64,000 bases of DNA from the NCBI RefSeq assembly GCF_030519475.1, contig NZ_JAUMKD010000001.1, positions 1,116,001-1,180,000 of the forward strand, given 5' to 3'. How positions within the stretch are numbered: position 1 is the stretch's first letter; each line of letters begins with the position of its first letter. This DNA comes from Micromonospora sp. C28SCA-DRY-2. GTDB taxonomy: Bacteria > Actinomycetota > Actinomycetes > Mycobacteriales > Micromonosporaceae. Under the pieces are notes generated by a model. It searched no databases, had not been told where the DNA came from, and worked only from the letters and a program-made list of their open reading frames with translations. The translations under genes and the position numbers were made by a program. This document shows, piece by piece, positions 18,602 through 27,672 of this stretch.

Positions 18602-19447
18602 CTAGGAGAGGGCGGCGCGGATGGTGGTGATGATGTGGTGGGGACGGCGGTAGAGGTCCTGGTCGGTGAAGTAGCGCATCCGCCAGCCATTGGCGTCGAG
18701 CCAGTTCACCCGCTCCCGGTCGCGCCGAAGGCGCTCCCGGTCCAGGTGGGACATTCCGTCATATTCGATGCCGATCCTGCGCTGCCGATAGCCCAGATCA
18801 AGCCGGTACCGGCGGATGCCGTACGAGTCGTACACCCACAGCTGCGGCTCGGGCGGCGGCAGCCGGCCGTCGAGCAGCACCAGTCGCAGCTGGCTCTCCT
18901 GGCGACACTCCGCCCGTCCGTCCGCCAGCGGCACGAGATCGCGCGCCTGCCTCACGCCCCGCAGGGATCGGTGGGCCGGCAACTCCGCCGCCAACTCGTC
19001 GTGCGTCACGGCTCCGCACCGGAGAGCGGCGTCGAGCACCGGCAGGGCGTCGAGCCGTCGCACGGTGCGGGTGAGGTCGACCGCGCAGCGGGCGGCCGGA
19101 ACGCACGGCACTCCGCCGACGAGAACGGGTTGCACGGGTAGGACTGAATGGTGAACGACCAGCCCGGGTAGCCGAGGCCGGGGCACATGGGGTGGTAGCT
19201 GGATGTGGACCTGGTTCTCCCGCAGCACCCCGAAGCCGTGACGACGTGCCGCACTCTGCCGGGTCAACGCGGCGCCCTCCGGCAGGCACATCAGGAGTGC
19301 CCGCAGTTCGTCCTCATCCCCGCAGGGCTCGGCCGCGTAGATCCCTCTCCGCACCCGGATCAGCTCCTCCTTGCTGACCCGCGTCCGGATGCGCTTCACG
19401 GTCAGGCTCCGCAACAAGTCCTCGACGCGCCACAGCTGAGTCGCCAC
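18602..19447 (-). CDS. DUF559 endonuclease-like protein with AbiEi-like N-terminal domain
   Basis: A protein of 281 residues if it starts at the GTG at 19447. The N-terminal part (about 1-90) looks like the AbiEi antitoxin winged helix (VSKEELIRVRRGIYAA, ALTRQSAARRHG). The C-terminal 100 residues match DUF559, a Vsr/restriction-endonuclease-like fold, with conserved acidic positions in YRLDLGYRQRRIGIEYDG and DRERVNWLDANGWRMRYF. I favour the GTG because CATATT (19460-19455) lies 7 nt upstream, a leaderless arrangement; a TTG at 19456 is also in frame. Such genes are often multicopy in actinomycetes. The gene is bracketed by two copies of a palindromic repeat. Confidence 0.75.
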   Translation of the reverse strand: MATQLWRVEDLLRSLTVKRIRTRVSKEELIRVRRGIYAAEPCGDEDELRALLMCLPEGAALTRQSAARRHGFGVLRENQVHIQLPPHVPRPRLPGLVVHHSVLPVQPVLVGGVPCVPAARCAVDLTRTVRRLDALPVLDAALRCGAVTHDELAAELPAHRSLRGVRQARDLVPLADGRAECRQESQLRLVLLDGRLPPPEPQLWVYDSYGIRRYRLDLGYRQRRIGIEYDGMSHLDRERLRRDRERVNWLDANGWRMRYFTDQDLYRRPHHIITTIRAALS

Positions 19448-19566
19448 GCCGGGCAATATGCCGAACCCCCACCCCCGCCCGCCCCCTTCTCACCCACCCC
19501 TGTGGACAACCCACCCCCCTGTGGACAACCCCCACCACCCCCACCCCTCTGCTACACGCCACCCGC

Positions 19567-19655
19567 CCTTCCTCCGCGATCTTGCACCTAAGGCCCTAGA
19601 TTTGCCCGAGATGGCCCGATAGGTCGGGGCAGGAAGTGCAAGATCGCGGGAGGAA
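19567..19655. repeat. Palindromic intergenic element, copy 2
   Basis: Arms contain CGCGATCTTGCAC (19575-19587) and its complement (19636-19648), extended outward by CCTTCCTC with a one-base indel. The core and the right-hand loop sequence are shared with the element at 18521-18599, so the two are homologous and flank the DUF559 gene. Confidence 0.8.
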
Positions 19656-19661
19656 GGGGGG

Positions 19662-20675
19662 TCAGCGGTCGTCGAGCAGGGGTTGGCGGGGGTTCCAGGG
19701 CGGGCCGCCGGCCGCGTCGTGGCGACGGCGGGCGATGGCCGACAACGCCTCCAGCACCACCCGGTTACCCAGGTACGCGGTGATGTCCGCGTGGTCGTAC
19801 GGCGGGGCCACCTCGACCACGTCCACGCCGACCACTGGCAGCTCGTAGCAGCACCGGCGGACCGCGTCGAGCAACTGGCGGGAGGTGAGCCCGCCCGGCT
19901 CCGGGGTGCCGGTACCCGGCGCCATGCCCGGGTCGACCACGTCCACGTCGACGGAGAGGAAGACGCCCTCGCACTCGTCCACCGCGATCCCGAACGCCTC
20001 GGTCAGGCACTCGTCCAGGCCGCGCGACACCAGCTCGGTCATCTCGTACGAGCGCATCCGCTGGTCGGCCATCCAGCGCAGGGTCGGCGGGTCGGGCCAG
20101 TAGCCGCGCAGGCCGATCTGGAGGAACCGGTCGCCGCGCACCGCGCCGGACTCGATGAGCCGGCGCATCGGCTGGCCGTGCCCGTGCAGCGAGCCGAACT
20201 CGATGTCGCCGGTGTCGGCGTGCGCGTCGAAGTGCACCAGCGACACCCGGCCGAGCCCGTGGTGCCGGGCCACCCCGGTGGCGTCGGGTAGCGCGATGGA
20301 GTGGTCGCCGCCGAGCACGATCGGGATCGCCCCGGCCGAGGCGACAGTGAAGACGGCGGACTCCAGCGCGGCCAGCGACCGCTCGATGTCGCCGGAGAAC
20401 ATCTCCACGTCGCCGGCGTCGTACACCCGCAGGTCGCGCAGCCCGTCGACGCGCAGCGCGAGCGACGGGCGGGAGCCGTCGTGCGGCAGGTAGCAGGCCT
20501 GCCGGATGGCGGACGGGCCGAACCGGGTGCCGGGCCGGTGCGAGGTGCCGCCGTCGAAGGGCGCGCCGACGACGACCACGTCCGCGTCGGCGAACGTGGC
20601 CGGCTCGTCCAGCGTGCAGCGGGGCACCCCGAGGAAGGTGACGTCGGGGCCGAACATCGGGCCGTACCGGCTCAT
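19662..20675 (-). CDS. speB: Agmatinase/ureohydrolase
   Basis: A 337-residue arginase-family manganese enzyme that would convert agmatine to putrescine and urea. The metal-binding motifs are all visible: GGDHS, DAHAD and SVDVDVVDP, plus a terminal VVEVAPPYDHADIT. The ATG has GGAGGAGC upstream and overlaps the stop of the preceding gene by ATGA. It is the last gene of the seven-gene pot/polyamine operon. Substrate could instead be guanidinobutyrate; context with putrescine transport and oxidation favours agmatine. Confidence 0.88.
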   Translation of the reverse strand: MSRYGPMFGPDVTFLGVPRCTLDEPATFADADVVVVGAPFDGGTSHRPGTRFGPSAIRQACYLPHDGSRPSLALRVDGLRDLRVYDAGDVEMFSGDIERSLAALESAVFTVASAGAIPIVLGGDHSIALPDATGVARHHGLGRVSLVHFDAHADTGDIEFGSLHGHGQPMRRLIESGAVRGDRFLQIGLRGYWPDPPTLRWMADQRMRSYEMTELVSRGLDECLTEAFGIAVDECEGVFLSVDVDVVDPGMAPGTGTPEPGGLTSRQLLDAVRRCCYELPVVGVDVVEVAPPYDHADITAYLGNRVVLEALSAIARRRHDAAGGPPWNPRQPLLDDR

Positions 20676-21874
20676 CGCTCCTCCATCCCCCACGGTGAAC
20701 CGTAGCCGCTGAGCAGGTCCAGGAACGGCCTCGGCGGCAGCGCCTCCGGGCCGAGCACCCCCACCCCCGACCACGCGCCGGCGGCCAGCAGTTCCAGCGC
20801 CACCACCGGGTTCACCGCGGTCTGCCAGACCACCGCCTGGTGGCCGTACTCGGTCATCGACCACTCGTTGTCGACCACGTGGTAGAGGTAGACCTCGCGC
20901 GGCCGGCCGTCCGGGCCGGTCCCGCGCACCCAGGTGCCGGCGCAGGTCTTGCCGCGCATCCGGTCGCCGAGGGTGGCCGGGTCGGGCAGGCAGGCCGCCA
21001 CCACGTCGCGCGGGGACACGGAAACCGCGCCGACCCGCACCGGCGCGGTCGCGTCCAGGCCGAGCTTGTGCAGCGTCTTGAGCACCTCGATGAACTCGTT
21101 GCCGAGGCCGTACTTGAAGGTGACCCGCCTGGCGTCGACCCAGCGCGGGATGAGCAGCACCTCCTCGTGCTCGACGTTGACGCACTCGACCGGCCCGATC
21201 CCGCCCGGGAACCGGAAGACCTCGGGCTCGGAGAAGGGCGGGGTGGTGTACCAGCCCCGGCCGGCCTCCCAGACCACCGGTGGGTTGAGGCACTCCTCGA
21301 TGGTGGTCCAGATGGAGAACGACGGCGCGAAGTCGTAGCCGTCCACCGTCAGGTTGGCCCCGTCCCGCACCCCGATCTCGTCGATCTCGGCGAACAACTC
21401 GTCGGCGGCGTACCGGGCGAAGACGTCGGACAGGCCCGGCTCGACGCCGATGCCGCAGAGCGCCAACCGCCCCGCCGCGGACCACTCGTCCGCGACCGCG
21501 AACTGCTCGTCGCCGAGCTTCACGCCGGTCTCGGCGTACGGCCGATCGGGGTGCGGTCGGGACAGCGACATGGCCATGTCGAGGTAGTCCGCGCCGGCCG
21601 CGAACGCCCCGTGGAAGATCGGCATGACGAAGCGCGGGTCGACCGCGTTGAGCACGTGGGTGATCCGGTGCTCCCGGCAGAGCGCGGCCACCGCGTCGGC
21701 CGAGGAGGCGTCCACCGTGGCGGCGACGAACCGGTCACCGTGCCCGGCCACCGCCCGGGACGCCCGGCCGGGGTCGTGGTCGGCGACCACCATCCTGTCG
21801 AAGAAGGTACGGCGGGCGGCGATGGCGACCGCGGCGGAGCCGACCCCGCCGGCGCCCACGAGCAGGATGCGCAT
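20672..21874 (-). CDS. Saccharopine dehydrogenase family, carboxynorspermidine dehydrogenase-like
   Basis: A 400-residue NAD(P)-linked enzyme. The Rossmann motif GAGGVGSAAV is at the N-terminus. The C-terminal block CLPDPATL, GTWVRG, a bulky aromatic YLYHVVDNEW, and the length of 400 resemble carboxyspermidine/carboxynorspermidine dehydrogenase more than lysine-pathway saccharopine dehydrogenase. It is coupled to the PuuB-like oxidase upstream (TGATG) and agmatinase downstream (ATGA). The partner decarboxylase of that polyamine route is not in the window, so it may make a carboxyspermidine, run in the degradative direction, or use another substrate. Confidence 0.7.
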   Translation of the reverse strand: MRILLVGAGGVGSAAVAIAARRTFFDRMVVADHDPGRASRAVAGHGDRFVAATVDASSADAVAALCREHRITHVLNAVDPRFVMPIFHGAFAAGADYLDMAMSLSRPHPDRPYAETGVKLGDEQFAVADEWSAAGRLALCGIGVEPGLSDVFARYAADELFAEIDEIGVRDGANLTVDGYDFAPSFSIWTTIEECLNPPVVWEAGRGWYTTPPFSEPEVFRFPGGIGPVECVNVEHEEVLLIPRWVDARRVTFKYGLGNEFIEVLKTLHKLGLDATAPVRVGAVSVSPRDVVAACLPDPATLGDRMRGKTCAGTWVRGTGPDGRPREVYLYHVVDNEWSMTEYGHQAVVWQTAVNPVVALELLAAGAWSGVGVLGPEALPPRPFLDLLSGYGSPWGMEER

Positions 21875-23295
21875 CAGGAATCGAACCCCAAACCGAAACG
21901 ATCGAGCGTACGGAGCCAGAGGTTGCGCCGGCCCTGCCGCCCGTCGGCGCGGGCCAGCGACCAGCGGGTGAGATTGATGCCGACCGCGCGGGCCGGCTCG
22001 GGCGGGAACGGCAGTGGCTTGCGGCGTACCAGGTCCAGCCGGGTCAGCGGGGTCTCCGCGCCGCCGAGCAGGTCGAGCATCACCCGGGCGGCGAACCGGG
22101 TGGCCCCGACGCCGAGCCCGGTGAACCCGGCCGCGTACGCCAGCCGGCCCTCGTACGCGGTGCCGAAGAACGGGCAGAACCGGGTGCAGGTGTCGATCAC
22201 GCCGCCCCAGCGGTGGCTGAACCGCAGCCCGTCGAGCTGCGGGAAGGTGGTGAAGAAGTGCTCGGCGAGGGTGCAGAAGGTGTCCCAGCGCTGCTCCAGC
22301 GACGGGGCCATCCGGTTGCCGAAGTGGTAGACGGCGTCGTAGCCGCCGAAGAGGATCCGGTTGTCGGGGGTGATCCGGTAGTAGTGGAACTGGTTGGCGG
22401 TGTCCGCGAGCCCCTGCCGGTTCGCCCAGCCGATCGAGCGCCGCTCGTCGTCGGCGAGCGGCTCGGTCATCAGCGCGTAGTCGTAGACCGGCACCACGAA
22501 GGCGCGCAGCCGGCGCAGCAACGGCGGGAACGCGTTGGTCGCCAGCACCACCCGCCCGGCGCGGACGCTGCCCGGGGCGGCGTCCCGGCCACCGGTGGTG
22601 GTGGCCCGCAGCGCCGCGCCGTCGCGGCGCAGCCCGGTCACCCGGGTGTGCTCGACGATCCGCACCCCGACGCCCAGGCAGGCGCGGCGCAGCCCCCAGG
22701 CCAGCTTCGCCGGGTCGAGCAGCGCCGTGCGGTCCCGGTCCCACATCCCGCCCAGGTACGTCGGCGAGTTCACCTCGGCGCGCACCTGGTCGGCGTCGAG
22801 CAGCCGCACGTCGTGGCCGTACCGGCGGCCCAGCTCCGCGTCGGCGGCCAGCCCGTCGAGCTGGTACGGCTCGACCGCGACGGCCAGTTCGCCGGTGCGC
22901 TCGAAGTCGCAGTCGATGCCGTACTCGGCGACGGTCGCGGCGATGGCGTCCAGGTTCTCCCGGCCGAGCCGCTCCAGCACGTCGATCTCGTCCGGGAAGC
23001 GCTCGACGCCGTTGGCCAGCCCGTGGGTGAGCGAGGCGGCGCAGAACCCGCCGTTGCGCCCGGACGCCGCCCAGCCGCAGGTGCCCGCCTCGACCAGCAG
23101 CACGTCCCGCCCGGGGTCGGCCCGCTTGGCCAGCAGCGCGCTCCACAGCCCGGCGTACCCGCCGCCGACCACCAGCAGGTCGGCGCTGTCGGAGCCGGTC
23201 AGCGGCGGCAGCGGGTCGGGCCGTTCCGGGCGGTCCAGCCAGTACGGCACGGGCGCCGCGTCGGCCAGCGCCCGGCCGGGATGCGGCCCGGTCAT
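21874..23295 (-). CDS. FAD-dependent oxidoreductase, PuuB/DAO family
   Basis: A 473-residue flavoenzyme. The FAD motif is LLVVGGGYAGLW, followed by the family signature ASGRNGGFC. The C-terminal region (GFTGLGVGATRFAARV) completes the second flavin motif. PuuB-type enzymes oxidise gamma-glutamylputrescine or a related amine. Its ATG at 23295 overlaps the potC stop by ATGA. A paralogue lies at 30531-31907. Without a visible gamma-glutamylputrescine synthetase, the exact substrate is open; putrescine or spermidine are candidates. Confidence 0.82.
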   Translation of the reverse strand: MTGPHPGRALADAAPVPYWLDRPERPDPLPPLTGSDSADLLVVGGGYAGLWSALLAKRADPGRDVLLVEAGTCGWAASGRNGGFCAASLTHGLANGVERFPDEIDVLERLGRENLDAIAATVAEYGIDCDFERTGELAVAVEPYQLDGLAADAELGRRYGHDVRLLDADQVRAEVNSPTYLGGMWDRDRTALLDPAKLAWGLRRACLGVGVRIVEHTRVTGLRRDGAALRATTTGGRDAAPGSVRAGRVVLATNAFPPLLRRLRAFVVPVYDYALMTEPLADDERRSIGWANRQGLADTANQFHYYRITPDNRILFGGYDAVYHFGNRMAPSLEQRWDTFCTLAEHFFTTFPQLDGLRFSHRWGGVIDTCTRFCPFFGTAYEGRLAYAAGFTGLGVGATRFAARVMLDLLGGAETPLTRLDLVRRKPLPFPPEPARAVGINLTRWSLARADGRQGRRNLWLRTLDRFGLGFDS

Positions 23296-24143
23296 GACGG
23301 TCGCCGCGCCGGCCCGGTGCCCGCCGCCACCCGCAGGGCGGCGCGGCGGCCCCGCCGGCCGCGCAGCATGCTGGCCAGCACCAGCAGCAACGCGATCACG
23401 AACATCGCCGTGCCGATGACGTTGACCTGCGGCGGGATGCCCCGCTGGGCGGCGCCCCAGACGTACATCGGGAACGTGACGGTGGTGCCGGCGTTGAAGT
23501 TGGTGATGATGAAGTCGTCGAACGACAGCGAGAAAGCGAGCAGCGCGGCGGCCACGATGCCGGGCATCACCAGCGGCAGGGTGATCCGCCGGAAGGTCTG
23601 CCACTCGCTGGCGTAGAGGTCCATCGCGGCCTCCTCCAGCCGGGAGTCCATCCCGGCCAGCCGCGCCTTCACGGTGACCACCACGAACGACACGCAGAAC
23701 ATCACGTGCGCGATGACGATGGTCCAGAACCCCTGCGGCACCCCGGCGGAGACGAAGAGGGCGAGCAGCGAGGTGCCCATCACCAGTTCCGGGGTGGCCA
23801 TCGGCAGGAAGATCAGCACGTTGATCCCGGACCGGCCGCGGAACCGGTGCCGCACCAGCGCGAACGCCATCAGGGTGCCGAGCACCGTGGCGACCACGGT
23901 GGCGATGAACCCGATCTGGACGCTGCGCACCACCGCGTCGCACATGTCCGAGGTGGCGCACGGGTTGCGCCAGTTGTCCAGGGTGAACTCGTGGAAGTCG
24001 TACGACAGCCGGCTGGACGGGCGGTTGAAGGACAGGCCGGCCACCACGGCGATGGGCAGGAAGAGGTAGCCGAGCACGAGCAGCCCGACGCCCAGCACCC
24101 AGTGGTCGGCCAGCCAGCGACCGATGCGGTGGGCCACGGTCAC
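23292..24143 (-). CDS. potC: Spermidine/putrescine ABC transporter permease PotC
   Basis: A 283-residue inner-membrane permease with about six transmembrane segments. The EAA loop that contacts the ATPase is visible as EEAAMDLYASEWQTFRRITL followed by P. FDDFIITNFNAG is typical of PotC. It starts with GTG at 24143, preceded by GGAAGGGGGG supplied by a small repeat. It pairs with PotB upstream. Confidence 0.9.
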   Translation of the reverse strand: MTVAHRIGRWLADHWVLGVGLLVLGYLFLPIAVVAGLSFNRPSSRLSYDFHEFTLDNWRNPCATSDMCDAVVRSVQIGFIATVVATVLGTLMAFALVRHRFRGRSGINVLIFLPMATPELVMGTSLLALFVSAGVPQGFWTIVIAHVMFCVSFVVVTVKARLAGMDSRLEEAAMDLYASEWQTFRRITLPLVMPGIVAAALLAFSLSFDDFIITNFNAGTTVTFPMYVWGAAQRGIPPQVNVIGTAMFVIALLLVLASMLRGRRGRRAALRVAAGTGPARRPS

Positions 24144-24153
24144 TGAGCCCCCC

Positions 24154-24202
24154 TTCCGTTCGCGACTGCGGGGCTCGGCCGCGCTGCGTTCCTCGCGCTC
24201 AC
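24154..24202 (-). repeat. Intercistronic repeat carrying stop region and Shine-Dalgarno, copy 1
   Basis: On the minus strand the element reads GTGAGCGCGAGGA, a variable middle, then CCCCGCAGTCGCGAACGGAAGG. The potB stop TGA is inside its first bases, and the GGAAGG at its other end is the ribosome-binding site of potC. A second copy lies at 61813-61858 between purK and purE. Confidence 0.75.
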
Positions 24203-25113
24203 AGGACCTCCTCGGTGCCGGCGCGGCGCAGGTAGACGAAGACCACCGCGAGGATCGCCGCCATGAGCAGGAAGGACAGCGCCGCGCCCTGCGGGTAGTC
24301 CAGCCGGACCAGGAACGCCGAGTCGATGACGTTGCCGATCATGTATTCGTTCGGGGTGCCGAGCAGCTCGGCGTTGATGTAGTCGCCGCTGGCCGGGATG
24401 AAGAAGAGCAGCGTGCCGGCGACCAGGCCGGGCATGGAGAGCGGCAGGGTGACCCGGCGGAACGCGCGCACCGGGCTGGCGTAGAGGTCGCTGGCCGCCT
24501 CCAGCAGCCGGTGGTCCAGCCGCTCCAGGCTCGCGTAGAGCGGCAGCACCAGGAACGGCAGGAAGTTGTACGTCAGCCCGAGCACCACCGCGACCGGGGT
24601 GGCCAGCAGCCGGCCGTCGGAGGCGAGCAGGTGCACGTCGCGCAGCAGCCCGACGAGCCAACCGTTGTCGGACAGGATGGTCTTCCAGGCCAGGGTGCGC
24701 ACCAGGAAGCTGGTGAACATCGGCGCGATCACGCAGACCAGCAGCAGGTTCTTCCACCGGCCGGCCTTCTGCGCGATCGCGTACGCCAGCGGGTAGCCCA
24801 TCAGCAGGGCCAGCACCAGCGCGATCCCGGCGTAGCGGAACGACCGGGTGAACTGCGGCCAGTACGCCGCCAGCGCGTCCGGGTAGTTGCCGAACGCCCA
24901 GGTCAGCGCGTACCCGGTGGAGAGCGAGCCGCTGGGGTCGTAGAGGCTGGCCGCGGCGAGCTGGAACAGCGGCACGGCGAAGAACAGGAACAGCCAGGCC
25001 GCGCCGGGCAGCAGCAGCAGGTACGGCAGGAACCGGTACCGCCCGGACCGGACGGCCCGCTCCGGCGCCGCCGGCTGCCCCGATCCGGTCGGCACGTGGG
25101 CCAGGGCTGTCAC
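24199..25113 (-). CDS. potB: Spermidine/putrescine ABC transporter permease PotB
   Basis: A 304-residue permease with about six transmembrane segments. The ATPase-contact loop is visible as LEAASDLYASPVRAFRRVTL followed by P. The PNEYMIGNVIDSAF segment is characteristic of PotB. The start is GTG at 25113, overlapping the potA stop by GTGA. Its stop lies inside a small repeat shared with the purK-purE junction. It forms the channel with PotC. Confidence 0.9.
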   Translation of the reverse strand: MTALAHVPTGSGQPAAPERAVRSGRYRFLPYLLLLPGAAWLFLFFAVPLFQLAAASLYDPSGSLSTGYALTWAFGNYPDALAAYWPQFTRSFRYAGIALVLALLMGYPLAYAIAQKAGRWKNLLLVCVIAPMFTSFLVRTLAWKTILSDNGWLVGLLRDVHLLASDGRLLATPVAVVLGLTYNFLPFLVLPLYASLERLDHRLLEAASDLYASPVRAFRRVTLPLSMPGLVAGTLLFFIPASGDYINAELLGTPNEYMIGNVIDSAFLVRLDYPQGAALSFLLMAAILAVVFVYLRRAGTEEVL

Positions 25114-26285
25114 GAGGTGGCCCCCACCGGCTCGTCCAGCGCCGGGCTGGTCCGGTCGTCCGCGCCGGGCTCGCGGGGCAGCAGGAAGGCGTGCCGCGGG
25201 TCCCAGTGCGCCACCGCCTCGGTGCCGACCGGCAGCTGCGCGGTCGCGCCGCTGTTCGCCACGAAGACCGACAGCTCGCTGCCCCAGCCGGTGCGCAGCA
25301 GGTACTGGGTGCTGACCCCGACGTAGGAGGCGTCGCTGACCACCCCGGTGACGTGCTGGCGCCCGGCGGGGACCTGGTCGGCGGAGCCGACCAGGTGCAG
25401 CTTCTCCGGGCGTACGCCCAGGTAGACCGGGCCCCGGTCGACCCGGGCCCGGTCGGCGGGCACGGCGAAGCGGGAGCCGTGCGCGGAGACCGGCACCTCG
25501 CCCCCGGCGGCGCCGGCGGCCTCGCCGGCGAGCAGATTGGACTGGCCGAGGAAGTTCGCCACGAACGCGGTGGCCGGGAACTCGTAGAGCTCGGCCGGTG
25601 CGCCCAGCTGCTCGATCTTCCCGGCGTTCATCACCGCGACCGTGTCGGCCATCGTCATGGCCTCCTCCTGGTCGTGCGTGACGTGCACGAAGGTGATGCC
25701 GACCTCGGTCTGGATCCGCTTCAGCTCGATCTGCATCTGCCGGCGCAGCTTCAGGTCGAGCGCGCCGAGCGGCTCGTCCAGCAGCAGCACCTGCGGGTGG
25801 TTGATCAGCGCGCGGGCCAGCGCGACCCGCTGCTGCTGGCCGCCGGAGAGTTGGGCCGGCCGGCGCCGGCCGTACCCTTCGAGCTGCACCAGCGCCAGCA
25901 TCCGCTCGACCTGGTCGTCGACCTTGCGGATGCCGCGCCGGCGCAGCCCGAACGCCACGTTCTCGAAGATGTCCAGGTGCGGGAAGAGGGCGTAGCTCTG
26001 GAACACGGTGTTCACCGGCCGCTTGTACGGCCGCAGCCGGGCGATGTCCCGGTCACCGAGCAGCACCTGCCCGCTGGTCGGTTCCTCCAGCCCGGCGATC
26101 ATCCGCAGGGTGGTGGTCTTGCCGCAGCCGGACGCCCCGAGCAGGGCGAAGAACGAACCCTGCGGGATGGTCAGGCTGAGGTCGTCGACAGCGGTGAAGA
26201 TGCCGAACCGCTTGGTGAGGTTGGCCAGCCGCAGGTCGCCGGCCGGTGTCTCGCGCCCCACAGATGCCACGCCCACTCCCGTCAC
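25110..26285 (-). CDS. potA: Spermidine/putrescine ABC transporter ATP-binding protein PotA
   Basis: A 391-residue ATPase. Walker A is GASGCGKTT, the ABC signature LSGGQQQR, Walker B VLLLDEP, and the H-loop VTHD. The C-terminal about 130 residues form a TOBE regulatory domain (LGVRPEKLHLV). The start is GTG at 26285, overlapping the potD stop by GTGA. It powers PotBC uptake of polyamine delivered by PotD. Confidence 0.92.
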   Translation of the reverse strand: MTGVGVASVGRETPAGDLRLANLTKRFGIFTAVDDLSLTIPQGSFFALLGASGCGKTTTLRMIAGLEEPTSGQVLLGDRDIARLRPYKRPVNTVFQSYALFPHLDIFENVAFGLRRRGIRKVDDQVERMLALVQLEGYGRRRPAQLSGGQQQRVALARALINHPQVLLLDEPLGALDLKLRRQMQIELKRIQTEVGITFVHVTHDQEEAMTMADTVAVMNAGKIEQLGAPAELYEFPATAFVANFLGQSNLLAGEAAGAAGGEVPVSAHGSRFAVPADRARVDRGPVYLGVRPEKLHLVGSADQVPAGRQHVTGVVSDASYVGVSTQYLLRTGWGSELSVFVANSGATAQLPVGTEAVAHWDPRHAFLLPREPGADDRTSPALDEPVGATS

Positions 26286-27466
26286 GCCCCGATGACCTGC
26301 TGGAACTTGCCTTCGTACTCGCGTTCCTGCTTCTCGTCCAGGGCCATGAAGACCTTGGACTTCGCGAGCATCGCGTCGTCGGGGAAGATCAGCGGGTTGG
26401 CCGCCAGCTCCGGGTCGATCTTCTCCATCTCCGCCTGGGCGCCCTGCACCGGGCAGATGTAGTTCACGTACGCGGCGAGCTGGGCGGCCACCGCCGGGTC
26501 GTAGTAGTAGTTCATCAACTGCTCGGCGTTGGCCTTGTGGGTGGCCTTGTTCGGCACCAGCATGTTGTCCGACCAGAGCATCACGCCGGACTCGGGCACC
26601 ACGAACTTGACGTTCTCGTCCTCGAAGCCGAGCTGGATGACGTCGCCGGACCAGCCGACGCACGCGGCGATGTCGCCCTTGGCCAGGTCGGGCGCGTAGT
26701 CGTTGCCGGTGAACTTGCGGATCTGCCCGGAGTCGACGGCCTTCTTGAGCTTGTTCAGCGCGTCGTCGAACTGGGCGGCGGTGAAGTTCGACGGGTCGTG
26801 GCCGTTCGACTGGAGCAGCAGGCCCATGGTGTCGCGCATCTCGGACAGGGCGGTCACCTTGCCCTTGAGGTCGGGGCGGGTGAGCAGCTCGTCGACGGTA
26901 CGGATCTCCTTGGTCACCTTGCCGTTGTAGGCGAGGCCGGCCAGGCCGGACTGCCACGGGATGGCGAGCTGGTTCTCCTTGTCGAAGGAGCGGCCGCGCA
27001 GCGAGGAGAGCAGGTTGGCCTCGACGTTGGGCAGCTTCGACTTGTCCAGCTTCTGGACCCAGCCGAGCCGGATCATCCGGGCCGCCATCCAGTCGGTGAG
27101 CACCATGATGTCCCGCTCGGTCGGCTGGCAGCCGGCGAGCTGGTTCTGCACCTTGCCGAAGAACTCGTTGTTGTCGTTGACGTCCTCGGTGTAGGTGACC
27201 GCGATGCCGGACTTGGCGATGAACGCGTCGAGGGTCGGCCGCTTCGACTCGTCGGACTCATCGACGTCCATGTACTGCGGCCAGTTGGAGAAGGCGAGCT
27301 TCTTCTCGGTGCCGGAGAGGTCTTCGCTGACGCAGCCGGTCTCGGTCTGCTGGGCGCCCTTGGTGCCGCAGCCGGCCAGGGCGCCGCCGGCGGCGACCAG
27401 CGCCGCCGAGCCGAGGGTACCGGTGAGCAGTCCACGCCGGGTGAGGGGCCGAAGGGGAGTTCGCAT
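26282..27466 (-). CDS. potD: Polyamine-binding lipoprotein PotD
   Basis: A 394-residue extracellular solute-binding protein. The N-terminus combines a twin-arginine start (Arg10-Arg11 in LTRRGLLTG) with a lipobox LAGC giving lipid-anchored Cys33, so Tat-type export is likely. The mature part reads FSNWPQYMDVDE near its start, as in PotD/PotF binding proteins. I chose the ATG at 27466, with AGGAG 7 nt upstream, over an upstream in-frame start at 27532. It is the first gene of the pot operon and diverges from the Lrp regulator. Confidence 0.88.
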   Translation of the reverse strand: MRTPLRPLTRRGLLTGTLGSAALVAAGGALAGCGTKGAQQTETGCVSEDLSGTEKKLAFSNWPQYMDVDESDESKRPTLDAFIAKSGIAVTYTEDVNDNNEFFGKVQNQLAGCQPTERDIMVLTDWMAARMIRLGWVQKLDKSKLPNVEANLLSSLRGRSFDKENQLAIPWQSGLAGLAYNGKVTKEIRTVDELLTRPDLKGKVTALSEMRDTMGLLLQSNGHDPSNFTAAQFDDALNKLKKAVDSGQIRKFTGNDYAPDLAKGDIAACVGWSGDVIQLGFEDENVKFVVPESGVMLWSDNMLVPNKATHKANAEQLMNYYYDPAVAAQLAAYVNYICPVQGAQAEMEKIDPELAANPLIFPDDAMLAKSKVFMALDEKQEREYEGKFQQVIGA

Positions 27467-27567
27467 GTGACGACTCCTAGGGGTCATTCGTCGGCGGCAG
27501 GACGGGGGTGGCGCGCCGGCGGGGAGGGTCAAGTGCGGTGGACGACTGATCCTGACATGAGGTGACC

Positions 27568-27589
27568 TCCCTTACAAGGGATTCCGTTG
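27568..27589. promoter_or_regulatory. Candidate operator region upstream of potD
   Basis: A 14-bp palindrome TCCCTT-AC-AAGGGA (27568-27581) is followed at once by GATTCCGTTG (27580-27589). The same 10-mer recurs upstream of the aminotransferase gene (28339-28348 with one change; 28370-28379 exact). Both sites could be bound by the Lrp regulator encoded between them. Confidence 0.4.
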
Positions 27590-27672
27590 CGGGATTAGCT
27601 CTGGACGACGAAATACGCCACACTGCGCGGGGGCATTAGGCTCAGCCCGGGAACGGACATGGGGAGCGGTCG

